Part shown: in pieces, positions 23,186 through 32,574 of the stretch
Numbering within the stretch: position 1 is the first letter of the stretch
How the letters are laid out: every line of letters starts with the position of its first letter
DNA from: Melanocharis versteri
Taxonomy: Eukaryota > Chordata > Aves > Passeriformes > Melanocharitidae
Reading direction: 5' to 3'
Assembly: GCA_013397845.1 (NCBI GenBank)
Contig: VZTG01006314.1
Coordinates: 171,140 to 235,139 of the forward strand
Length of the DNA: 64,000 nt
Position numbers and translations under genes: made by a program
The notes under the pieces: model-generated
What the model was told of the DNA's origin: nothing
What the model saw: the letters and a program-made list of their open reading frames with translations, nothing else
The model's database searches: none

Positions 23186-23328
23186 GTGTCCAAGGCCAGG
23201 TTGGATGGGCTTGGAGCAATCTGGTCTAGCGGAAGGTGTCCCTGCCCAAGGCAGGGGGTGGGACAAGATGAGCTTTAACATTCCTCCCAACCCAACCCAA
23301 CCCAGTCTGGGATTCGATGATTTCTATG
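23021..23328 (+). mobile_element. CR1 LINE 3' fragment
   Basis: Plus-strand CR1 tail with CCCTGCCCAAGGCAGGGGGT and the terminal GGGATTCGATGATTTCTATG, the degenerate ATTCTATG repeat. Confidence 0.88.
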
Positions 23329-23986
23329 TTTATGGGCAGCTCCACCCACACATAAAGAGCAGAGAAGAAAGCTTTATTGTTGGACACCTTAATTTGACAT
23401 TACCTGTAACAATATTTATTTTTTTTACCAGGAAACACTACACTGGACAAGTTTATGTTCCTAAGAACCTTGTTAGTGCCAGGGCAGCAGAGCTGTCAGG
23501 TGCTGGAATCCCTCTGTCACTGCAGGAACAGTAGCGTGAAGGGGCAGAGGACAGTGAGACAGGGGTGGACACCACATTTTCCCACTAGACTGGTCATGTT
23601 TGTTATTGTCACGCAGTGTATGTTGTCACTTTTTAAGTCAAAATTATACTTTTATTCCCTAGTACTGTTTAACTCACTAGTCCTCAAACTATTACTCTAA
23701 GAGTGAAAATTAGACCTTGTGATTAGAAAAATTTAGAGACCTCCTAATTTACGCCTCACTCTCTGAAAAGCTTTCATTACTTCAAAAAGGCCTGGAGGTA
23801 TGAAAGGGAATCCTCCAGTCCCTGTGTATTTCTGGGTGAATGACTACGGTTGGACACATAAAACCACAGAGCCTTTTGAGAAACAGCAGCCAGAAAATCT
23901 CAGTATGGAAAAAACTCCTCTGAATGTAAAGCAAGATGTCTTCTTCAGCCTTAATTTCATGCATCAGCCCTGGGAGGAGCTCCTAC

Positions 23987-24146
23987 CTCATGACTTCAGA
24001 ATAGCCCTTGGCTGCAGCAACATGAAGAGCTGTGGCTCCTGTCCGAGGCTGCTTTATATCCTCAATTCTCCCACTGTTCAGCCACTGCCGGGCATCCTGG
24101 AGCATTTGCTGCTCCTCTTCTTTCCTTGACAGCTCTAGGTCTACAC
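23987..24146 (-). CDS. PPP1R12B: PPP1R12B exon 4: inter-repeat helix and ankyrin repeat
   Basis: The exon is 160 bp, entering in phase 1 and leaving in phase 2 (AG|G). It encodes fragment residues 140-193: a charged helical insert VDLELSRKEEEQQMLQDARQ, then WLNSGRIEDIKQPRTG, then an ankyrin repeat with the signature GATALHVAAAKGYSEVM. The family carries this long helical insertion between its two ankyrin blocks. The acceptor is CCTTAG and the donor is GTAGGA, somewhat weaker than its neighbours. Confidence 0.97.
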
Positions 24147-25744
24147 CTAAGGGGGTGAAGCACAGAAGAAGAGACGAACAAGAGATGAAAGCTCTGAAGT
24201 ACTTGTTACCCTATGTTCCATTTGCTATAAAGTATTAGTAAACTACTTCTGATCTTCCACAAAACAACCAGCAAAAGCCTCTTCTATGAACTGGGAGAGC
24301 TCCTGTGTCATTGACAGAGACTTCAAAAACTGTCTGAGTAAAAAATTTTGAAAGCTGGGCCAGTGGTTGCAACCCAGTTCAATTAACTAAAAGCTTACCT
24401 GTGCATTAAGGGTAGAAGTATTGAATTCTACACAGGCTGTGTCTCAGACTGAAACAACAGAGTCATGAACAACAGCTTAACTGACTGAATTGACCTGTAG
24501 TGAGGGTATAATCTACAGGGAAGGTCTGAGGATCCTCAGATGCCTCCTGCAAGAGCATGGTGATGCCAGCTCTGTGCTCACTCCAAATTCAGGATGCTCT
24601 GCACATGACATACAGGGACCTGCACTGCTCCAGAGGCATTCATGACAGGCATGCTGAGAGGAGTACTGAGTTATTACACCGAGCAGCAAACACCCAGATT
24701 CTGACAAAACACAATTTGAAATCATTTTGGCATTAGAAGGCCAGAAGACATCTACTCTGATGGCCTAAGTGACTGCTTAGGGGCAGGTGGACATGTGGAG
24801 AGGCAGGGGGATGATGTGGAAAGGGAGGTATGTCTGGCTGACAGACTGTGTCAACTGTCATTAAACCAATGAGAGGCAAAACGAACTTTGACTTGTTTTC
24901 CTAAGTGGAGTTTTCACAGTAGTGAGATCATGGAAGGACAATATATCAATCACAAGTATTGATACCAATCCAAACAGATTAATCAGAGTAGAACTCTCCG
25001 ACTCAGGAAAACATACAAATTAGAAGATGACAAATCTCAAAAATCAAGAAGGGTCCTGAAGAGCAACTGTCCCTATGGATTAATACTTTCAGTATAAGAA
25101 TGACATGATTGCCAATTAAATTATGGGGCATTAGGTTTAAAACAGAACCAAGGAAAACGATTAACTCAGAGTCTGAGCTGTGAGACCCACTGCTGCAGAA
25201 TTTTGCAAAGATCAGAAATAAAGTGGCTTCAGACCAAGGACTAGACAAGTTTCTAGCTATTACACACAATTGCTGAACATGCTGGAGTTCCCAAGGAGGG
25301 CTGCACGAGCTCAGGAAACAGAAAGCCACGGGGCACTCACAAGTACACAGAAAGCCAGTTTGGCTCAGGAATTTCTGGAGGCACAGTGGCTGGAGGCTGG
25401 GAGGGGAACTGTACACACTTGAGGTGTTGTTATAGTCTGCAGCAGGCATCTGCTCACAGCCCCCACTAAGGACAGGCTGCAGAGCTGAACAGATGCTTAT
25501 TTAAAGTTCAACCCCATTTTCTCCAGCAGTTATGATCCTTTAAACTGTGTGATGGGAATCTTCTCAGTGGAGACAGATGGTTGTTTCAGGGCATCTTAGC
25601 AGGATGCCACTAATGTGGTGAGGCAATGCAAGCAGAATCCCAAAAAGTGTCAGGCAAAAATACCTGCAGGTGAGGCAGAATCACTGCCTCGATGTCCTGT
25701 AAGGTTTCAACCACATTACTGCAAGGTTTGAGAGCATTTAAGGA

Positions 25745-26085
25745 ACCTGAAGGTGCACAAGTCCACAGAACCTGGTGAGATGCATCCATGGGTCCCAAGG
25801 GAGCTGGTGGAGGAAGTGCCTAAGTCACTCTCCTATTTGAGAAGTTGTGGCAGTCTGGTGAAGTTCTCACAGACTGGAAAATGGGAAACACAACACCCAT
25901 TTTTAAACAGGGAAAAGAGGAAGACCTGGTGCACTACAGGCCAATTGGCCTCTCCTGTGTGCACAGCAAGATTATGGAGCAGATCCTCCTGGAAACTATG
26001 CTAAGGCACATGGAAAATAAGGAGGTGATTGGTGACAGCCAACCTGGCTTCTCTGAGAGCAGGTTGTGCCTGAAAATTTGGTGGC
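25745..26085 (+). mobile_element. CR1 ORF2 reverse-transcriptase fragment (decayed)
   Basis: One frame reads as diverged CR1 reverse transcriptase: DWKMGNTTPIFKQGKEEDL, HYRPIGLSC and KIMEQILLE in the right order and spacing. No complete ORF and no catalytic core; a dead fragment. Confidence 0.85.
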
Positions 26086-26219
26086 CCTGGAACATTAACA
26101 CAGGTGACAAAGAAATGAGGGACTGATCCCTTCCTAACTATACCTTAAAAAATAAAGTCACCATGAGTCAGAATATATCTGACTGAGGGACTGCAACGCC
26201 CCCTAAACCTGCAGGAATA

Positions 26220-26405
26220 AAATCATCCAGACTGGAAGGAGTCTTTGGGGGTCTGTAGCCCAAACACCCGCTCCAAGGAGGGTAACTTCAAAGCCAGATC
26301 AACCAGCTCAGACATAAATACAGCTGAGCTTTGACTACGTCCAAGGATGGAAGTTCCAGGAATTCCTTGGGTTCCTTTTCCAACATTCTTGATGAAATTC
26401 ATAGA
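26220..26405 (-). mobile_element. Old CR1 LINE 3' end
   Basis: ACTGGAAGGAGTCTTTGGGG, then AAACACCCGCTCCAAGGAGG and CCAAGGATGGAAGTTCC match an older CR1 subfamily in reverse. Confidence 0.7.
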
Positions 26406-27014
26406 CATGATTTAAACTTCTCTCACACACATGCAGACATTCAACCACTCCCAAATGAATCCCGTGAGTATGAAGAAAATTTTAGAGTGATAAAGCATTT
26501 CTTAATTTTAACATCAGTCCAAAACTGTTCTTCAGCCAGGGATGTTTGTGCAGGGACAGCCTGGAGAGCAGCCCCTCAGCCAGGCACACCTGATGAGAAA
26601 GGGGATATGGCAGAAGAAATCTAGGGGAAGATCAGGATAAAGCATGTCACTCCAGGCCTGGAATATTCAGTTTCCTGGTCCCTGCCCATAAATGTCCCCT
26701 CGGTTTTACACACAAGCCTTAGTGAAACAAGACCTTTCATCGATAGCAGAGGTCAGAATTAAATCTCACTTTAAAAGGAACTAGATCCGATGAATCAGAT
26801 TCCAGGACTACAGTGTCTTGCTCTGAAGAATCCAAAAGACAGAGACCACAAACCTCCTGCATCTGCTCCACTGTTCTGACAGCAAAGCAAAATTCGTCTG
26901 CTGCTTCCTGGGCCAGATCTCAGATCTCTTCACCAACAGACAGCAAGGAAGGAGAATTCTCATACAGAAACTCTTAGGGGTCCCAACTCTCACATATTCA
27001 AGCCCTTCCTTTAC

Positions 27015-27133
27015 CTTGTTTCTTGACTTGCTCCAGAAGCAGGTCCTTCATGGCTGCCTCCTCGGCGATGTCAGACGGGACCTCCCCCTCACTGTTCACA
27101 GCAGCCACGTTGGCCCCATGGCTGATCAGGTAC
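27015..27133 (-). CDS. PPP1R12B: PPP1R12B exon 3: ankyrin repeat 3 end and linker
   Basis: The exon is 119 bp. It enters in phase 2, completing Glu with the previous exon, and leaves after the first base of a Gly codon. It encodes YLISHGANVAAVNSEGEVPS followed by an acidic helix and AMKDLLLEQVKKQ (fragment residues 101-140). The motif GEVPSDIAEEAAMKDLLLEQ marks the paralogue as MYPT2 rather than MYPT1, where I recall a GDTPLDIAEEEAMEELLQNE-like sequence. The acceptor is CTGCAG and the donor GTAAAG. Nothing is broken. Confidence 0.97.
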
Positions 27134-27724
27134 CTGCAGAAGGACACCCAGGCCAGCACGTCACACCTCGTGTGCTCGGCTTCAGAGCAATGGCATGGGC
27201 AATCAAACAGCACCACAAAGTATTTGCCTTTCTCATGCAAGTTCAATTACCAAATGAGGACCTTATTCTTAGCCAATTTCTAGACTAAAAATGTTCAATG
27301 TAAATGCAAGGTCCTTCCTTAGGGGCTCAGTTTTTCTTTCTCCATAGTTACTTAAATACCCCCGTTCTTGCATTAATCTGGTTGATTATCCTCTTTTTTT
27401 TTTTAAAGAAAAGGAAACTATACTAATTTTTTAAAAAGCCTTATCAAGTATCATCAATTTTTAAATTTGTCCTTTTATAACTTTACCAAAAGTTCGTTGA
27501 AGAACAACAGACGTCTTCTTTGGCTTGTACATCTTTTAATCAGTAAAATTCTGAGAGGTAAAAGAAGTATCTTTTTAAGCACACAAATATAGGAGGGTGA
27601 TGTTGCTTGGTTTTATAATTTATTTTCAATGCATTTAAGAAATAGTTATCTTAATTCAAATTTTGGAAACTTTCTGGTAGCTGTGGTGGACTAAATATAT
27701 AAGCACAGTATGACTGGTAAAGAA

Positions 27725-28050
27725 TAATGGGTTGGTGCTCAGCCTGGAGAAAAGGAGGCTTGGAGGAATCTTCTCATTCTCCATAACTCCCTGGCAGGAA
27801 GGGGCAGCCAGGTAGGGGTTGGGCTCTGCTCCCAGGGAACAAAGGGAGAGGACAAGAGGAAATGACTTCAAGCTGCACCCGGGGAGGTTCAGGTTGGGGG
27901 AAATTTCTTTCCAGAAACAGTGGTCAGGCACTGGCACAGCTGCCCAGGGCAGTAGTGGAATCACTATCCCTGGGAGTATGCAAAAAATTAGTGGAAGTGG
28001 CACTTGAGGTTTAGTGGTGAACATATTGGTGGTGCTGGATTGACAGCTGA
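27725..28050 (+). mobile_element. CR1 LINE 3' fragment
   Basis: CTCAGCCTGGAGAAAAGGAG, then GACAAGAGGAAATGACTTCA and AGGCACTGGCACAGCTGCCC. Same subfamily as 46800 and 59735. Confidence 0.9.
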
Positions 28051-28114
28051 ACTTGAAAGTCCCCACTTAAGCACAGCACAGCTCACACCAGTCTGTCTGT
28101 GGTAAGGAAATGCA

Positions 28115-28335
28115 GTCACGGAATCCCAGCCTGGTTTGCATTGGAAGGGACTGTAAAGCCCATGCAATCCCACCCCTGCCATGGGCAGGGACACCTTCCA
28201 CGGGACCAGGCTGCTCCAAGCCCTGCCCAGCCCGGCCTTGGACACTTCCAGGGATCCAGGGGCAGCCACAGCTTCTCTGGGCACCCTGTGCCAGGGCCTG
28301 CCCACCCTCACAGGGAGGAGCTCCTTCACCACACA
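28115..28335 (-). mobile_element. CR1 LINE 3' end
   Basis: GTCACGGAATCCCAGCCTGG, then GGGCAGGGACACCTTCCACG and CTCACAGGGAGGAGCTCC. Confidence 0.92.
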
Positions 28336-28612
28336 TCCCTATATCAGCTGTCCCATTTCCTTTTTCTTGGCATTTTAGCTGAAGTATCTAATGAATCATA
28401 AGACAGTCTAATGGCAGCAGCAAAAGGAAACCAGTTGAAGGCTTCACCTTAATCCTCAGAAGTTCAGAATTCAATATCAAGAGAAAAGCACCTATTTTCA
28501 GCATTGCTTTCCGAAGTATTATATAAGGCTCAGAGTATCCATCACCTGTGCTCTGAAGAGAACGGCACAGGGAAGTGGTATAAATACCCCGAACAGCCCC
28601 AAACTCACTCAC

Positions 28613-28743
28613 TCTGCTATGTTCAGGTAGCCACACGATGCCACTGCATGAAGAGGGGTCCAGCCCTCATTGTCTTGCTGGTTCACATTGGCTCCATTTT
28701 CTACCAGGAATTTCACCATGTCCAGGTTCTCATCAATACAGGC
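28613..28743 (-). CDS. PPP1R12B: PPP1R12B exon 2: ankyrin repeats 2-3
   Basis: The exon is 131 bp, enters in phase 0 and leaves in phase 2 (GA|G). It encodes fragment residues 57-100, starting ACIDENLDMVKFLVENGANV and continuing through NEGWTPLHAVASCGYLNIAE. These are the second and the start of the third ankyrin repeat, which in this family form the concave surface contacting PP1. The acceptor is TTCAG preceded by a very long pyrimidine tract, seen as a G/A run on the plus strand at 28744-28850. The donor is a perfect GTGAGT. The third repeat reads LHAVAS (codons GCA GTG GCA), whereas the usual family sequence is LHAAAS, a conservative change in a helix-packing position. Identity and boundaries are secure. 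Confidence 0.97.
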
Positions 28744-30089
28744 CTGAAGGAGGAGGATAGGGGATGTCCGAGGGGGGAGGAGGGGAAAAGAGGGGAAGGA
28801 TTGAAGGGGAAAGGAAGAGAGAAAAGAAAATGGTGTTGGTGTTAAATCAAACGTACAACCCTCATTGGCAGCTTATTGGCAGCAGGCAATTTCTGGGTTG
28901 AACTTCCCATGCTGTGAGTGAGCACACCTTAAAGCTTAGGGTAACTTCAATTTGTGAACTAAAACAAATTAATTTCAGAATTTTCAAAAAATTAATTGTA
29001 ACTCAGAGTTCCCAGATGGACAACCTCCGAATTTGCTCAAACTTCACTTTTCACCACTGATCTCTTTCCTCTCTCCCACAAAGTTTCCTCCCCACAGAGA
29101 GGATGCTGAAATGATGGATCTCTGTTAGTTTTAGGTACGGCATCAAATCCCTCTAAGTAAGGCAAGCCGTGTATTTACTTAGATTATATTGGTCCCTAAA
29201 ATGTCAGTGAATAAAGGGTGTAACAGTGAACATAATGAGGCCTCATTGGGGGCAGGGATGAGAAGGGAAAGCAGCAGCTCCAGGAGCCAGACTAAAGCAG
29301 CCCAGTTACAAAGGTAATCATTGCAAAAGCAGAGTTCTAGAGAACTTAGTAACTTCTTTATCCAGCAGTATCTCTTTTTTTTCCTGAGTCTAACACAGGA
29401 AACTTCCCCAGTTTGTTCTACAGCCCCATGGGCTGCTGAAGAGAATGACAGCCCTTGATTAGCTGCTGTAGTCATTCCTGAGCCTGCACTCACAGAGAGC
29501 TCCCTGCTTTGAAGCTGCCAGAAGAAAACCTAGCTTGATTTTCAAGTCTCAGCAGCTCTGCTGGGTGGAATTCCTCCTTCCTCAAATTCCTGGCTCCAGA
29601 ATGTTCTGTGTAGCATTTACAGCTCACTGGAAGCTGCTATTCAAGGATGAGCTGGCAACTTAATACACATCCAAATGTGTGTGCCTCAGCTGGGAAGCAC
29701 GGGGCATGACCAGGAGGTGCAAGGACTGCTTTTTACTACACGTCCGTCCCCAGGCAGAAACCCAGCTCCTCACTACGAGAGAGGGAAACAGCTTGTCCAG
29801 AATTCCTCCAAAATCCCAACATTTGATCCTTTTGTACAGCTTGATGTGGGCACATCTATCGTTTACAGCAGTCAGCTGACTCCCAGATGATCCATCTAAA
29901 ACAGCACTGACTATCCATCCATTCCTGTAGCAGCAAGGAATAAAAATGAGGAAATCCTCTCGAACCAATATCCACACACCCCAAAAAGAAACAATCCTGG
30001 TTTATCAACATGTTCATCTGTGCTGCATTGCCCATGTCAAAGGAGAGGCATGTCCTGGACCCGGACAACCAGCTCTCGCTATTTTTACT

Positions 30090-30158
30090 GCAAGGAGAGT
30101 TGGACTGGATGATCCTTGAGGAGCTTTTCCAGCTCAGGACACTCTAAGATTCTCAGCG
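30090..30158 (+). mobile_element. Short CR1 LINE 3' end
   Basis: AGTTGGACTGGATGATCCTT followed by TTTTCCAGCTCAGG and TCTAAGATTCTC. Confidence 0.7.
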
Positions 30159-30814
30159 CAAATTCCAAACTGCCTGCTTAGGACACAATAATGAATTACT
30201 CCTCCATTTGCCTGGTTCACAAGCAGCCATGCACAAGCCCAGCTCTGAAACCTCCAAGGAAGAACAATCCAAATAACTCACTCCTAGTGCAGGTACTTGG
30301 CAAATATGAGACAACACAGGGAACATCCATAGCACAGGGAAAGGATGCCCCAGGAGCAGGCTCAAGTCCCAACTGAGCCTGTGCTGAAGTGTCAGCGTGC
30401 TTCCTGGCCCTGCTTTGAACTGGTTCACCTGAACCTTGGCCAGAAAAACACAAGCAGAAGTCTAGAAGTCGTTTACTTCAGGGGCTGCTCCAAACCCAGA
30501 ATGGCTGAGCCCAATCTGGACTGGCTCCACGCCCCCTGCTCAGTCCATCAACGCTCTCCCACCCTCAGGCCCAAAACAGTTTTGTCCTGTAAATCTTGCT
30601 CTGAGGGGCTTCTCTTAGATTATTTCAAGCAGTAAAACTGGGGGAAAAAAAACCCCAAAACTAACAAAAAATCTTGGGGACTGAAGATCATGGCGATAAG
30701 GTTGGAGGAGCCCCCGTCCAAGCATGATGGGCAGGACATGGTTACATCTTAGCAATGTGGATGCAAACCAGGTTCTACCACCAGCCTCAGGAGCAAGGGT
30801 GTGGTCTTCTTTCA

Positions 30815-30990
30815 GTTTATCTGCTCCGACCCCCTGCTCAGAGCAGGGCTAAATCTTGTTAGATCACACTGCTCAGGGCCTACTTCAGTTCAGTCTGCTG
30901 GGATGGAAACTCCCTATCCCTGTGCTTCACCATCCTCTCTGCGGGAAATTCTTCCCACAATCTAATCAGGATTTTCCTTGCAACTTGTTC
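30815..30990 (-). mobile_element. Old CR1 LINE fragment
   Basis: CCCCCTGCTCAGAGCAGGGC, then GATCACACTGCTCAGGGCCT. The terminal ATTCTATG part is not visible. Confidence 0.6.
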
Positions 30991-32281
30991 CTTCTGCTTC
31001 AGCAACACAGATGTAGCCTCCAAGTGTCAGCAGGTGATGAGGGCAGGAAACACAAACCAAATATTCCTACTGTCGAGGGGAACTACTGCGTGCCCAATAC
31101 GCATTTGATTAATTTTAAGACATACTGTAGAAAGGATAAGCACCTGATTTCCATAATCCTGCAAACTACACAAACAAATCTATTAATGTCTTCTGCCTGT
31201 ACCAATGCATTGAAATGCAGCAGGAAGGCAAAGGATGTGATGCACACAGAAGTGGGCATGGAAACACATGGATCCGTAACAATCCCTCTTCAGCTCAAGG
31301 AGAAATTATTTGAGAATTCGAGTCCAAGCCTGCAAAATTCAGATCTAATTTCTGTTTTACTGACACTCATATTTATTGTGATTTACTTCAAGCTTTCCCC
31401 CAACACACTTCAAATAAACTGCACTTAACATCTTCCTGATGAGTTACTTACATTTTGACTTAGGAACACCACCAGTGCTGACTTCATCTAAAAGCATACT
31501 GCTCTGGAAATAGCCAGGAAATGTTTGCCCACGCAGTGCTTTTCTTTTGGGCACAATCCCTTCTGGCTGCCCACAGCACCAGAGCCTCACAGAGGAATTT
31601 TATCAGCCAAGGCAGCGAGGTGGATGGATGGTTCCTGCCTGTGCACACTCACTACTCTGCTGGGTTTGTTCAAGTGTTACCTGCAGCTCAAGTGTGAATC
31701 TAAATTTAGACTGAAGAATGTCTCTAGAGCATGAGCTTTGTATGTATTTGATAGAGAATTATATTTACATTGGTTGTCAAATACACCCACTACACACCAT
31801 CTGCATAGCCTGGGAATCAGCCAAGGGAAAAGCACAGTTCTTGCTCAAGCCACTGGATAAACTGAACTCTAAAGTTAAATGCCTGTTTAAATGCATAAAA
31901 GAGCCTTTTATATCACTCTTTTAAAATTCTCCCTTTTATTGGCCTTGCTGTTGTGCTGGTCCCCATCCTGCCTGGTTCTGATGGAATGCATGCTAGAACC
32001 AGCAGGATAATGGGAACAATCCCCACCTCCTCCTACACTGAAATCTGCAGTGATTTGCCTCTCCCAGCTCCTGCAGAGAGCAATCCATGATGAGGTATCA
32101 GGGCTCTGTGAGTGCTGACAGCACCAGGAACTCCCAAGGGAGCCAGGACCATTTAACACTTGCTGTCTGCATTTACCACCAAGAGAAAGCCAAGTGCAAA
32201 GGTGGAGTATCCTTAATGGAGCAGCAGAGTATTCTTTAATATGTAAGAGCAATAACCCTCCTCCACTCCTCTCTAGTTCAT

Positions 32282-32343
32282 GAAAAGCTGCTGTTCAAGG
32301 TATGTGATCAAGGAAAAGCTGCTGTTCTACATATGTGATCCAG
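32282..32343 (+). repeat. 31-bp tandem duplication
   Basis: GAAAAGCTGCTGTTC...TATGTGATC occurs twice in a row with about four mismatches. Confidence 0.8.
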
Positions 32344-32564
32344 CCATGGGACACTGCCTGGCAAATACGGATTTTAGTACGAGCTGATGACACATAGGAA
32401 TCGAACTGAGACAGAGTGGAGTAACATGAACAGTTTTATAAGTGACAGGTATGACCTTGCCTACTTCAAATACCAAAATGCAAGATTTTTTTGCATTGTT
32501 GTATCATTACATGCTACGAATAACATTGGCCAAGATTTGAAAAAGTGAGGTGGAAAAGGAGTTT

Positions 32565-32574
32565 CCAAATATGG
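32565..32574 (+). promoter_or_regulatory. Candidate SRF CArG box in intron 1
   Basis: CCAAATATGG fits CC(A/T)6GG exactly, in a repeat-poor part of intron 1. A match of this kind is expected a few times by chance in a window this size. Confidence 0.25.

Larger units (their letters stand above)
19473..23986 (-). other. PPP1R12B: PPP1R12B intron 4, containing an LTR and a duplicated contig join
   Basis: GTAGGA donor and CCTCAG acceptor. It contains a complete-looking avian LTR (21223-22554), CR1 sequence after it, a 460-bp direct repeat around a single N (22725) and a short 23-bp tandem repeat at 20814-20859. The stretches 19480-20810, 20860-21220 and 23330-23985 show nothing further. Confidence 0.88.
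24147..27014 (-). other. PPP1R12B: PPP1R12B intron 3
   Basis: GTAAAG donor and CCTTAG acceptor. The intron holds a CR1 reverse-transcriptase fragment (25745-26085, plus) and an old CR1 tail (26220-26405, minus). The stretches 24150-25740 and 26410-27010 show nothing recognisable. Confidence 0.88.
27134..28612 (-). other. PPP1R12B: PPP1R12B intron 2
   Basis: GTGAGT donor and CTGCAG acceptor. The intron contains one plus-strand CR1 tail (27725-28050) and one minus-strand CR1 tail (28115-28335). The rest, mainly 27134-27720, is AT-rich unique sequence with no feature I can name. Confidence 0.9.

Noticed and set aside
30856..31428. 190-codon plus-strand frame
   Set aside because: Starts in an old CR1 fragment, has no domain or signal I recognise, and is antisense to the gene; most likely chance.
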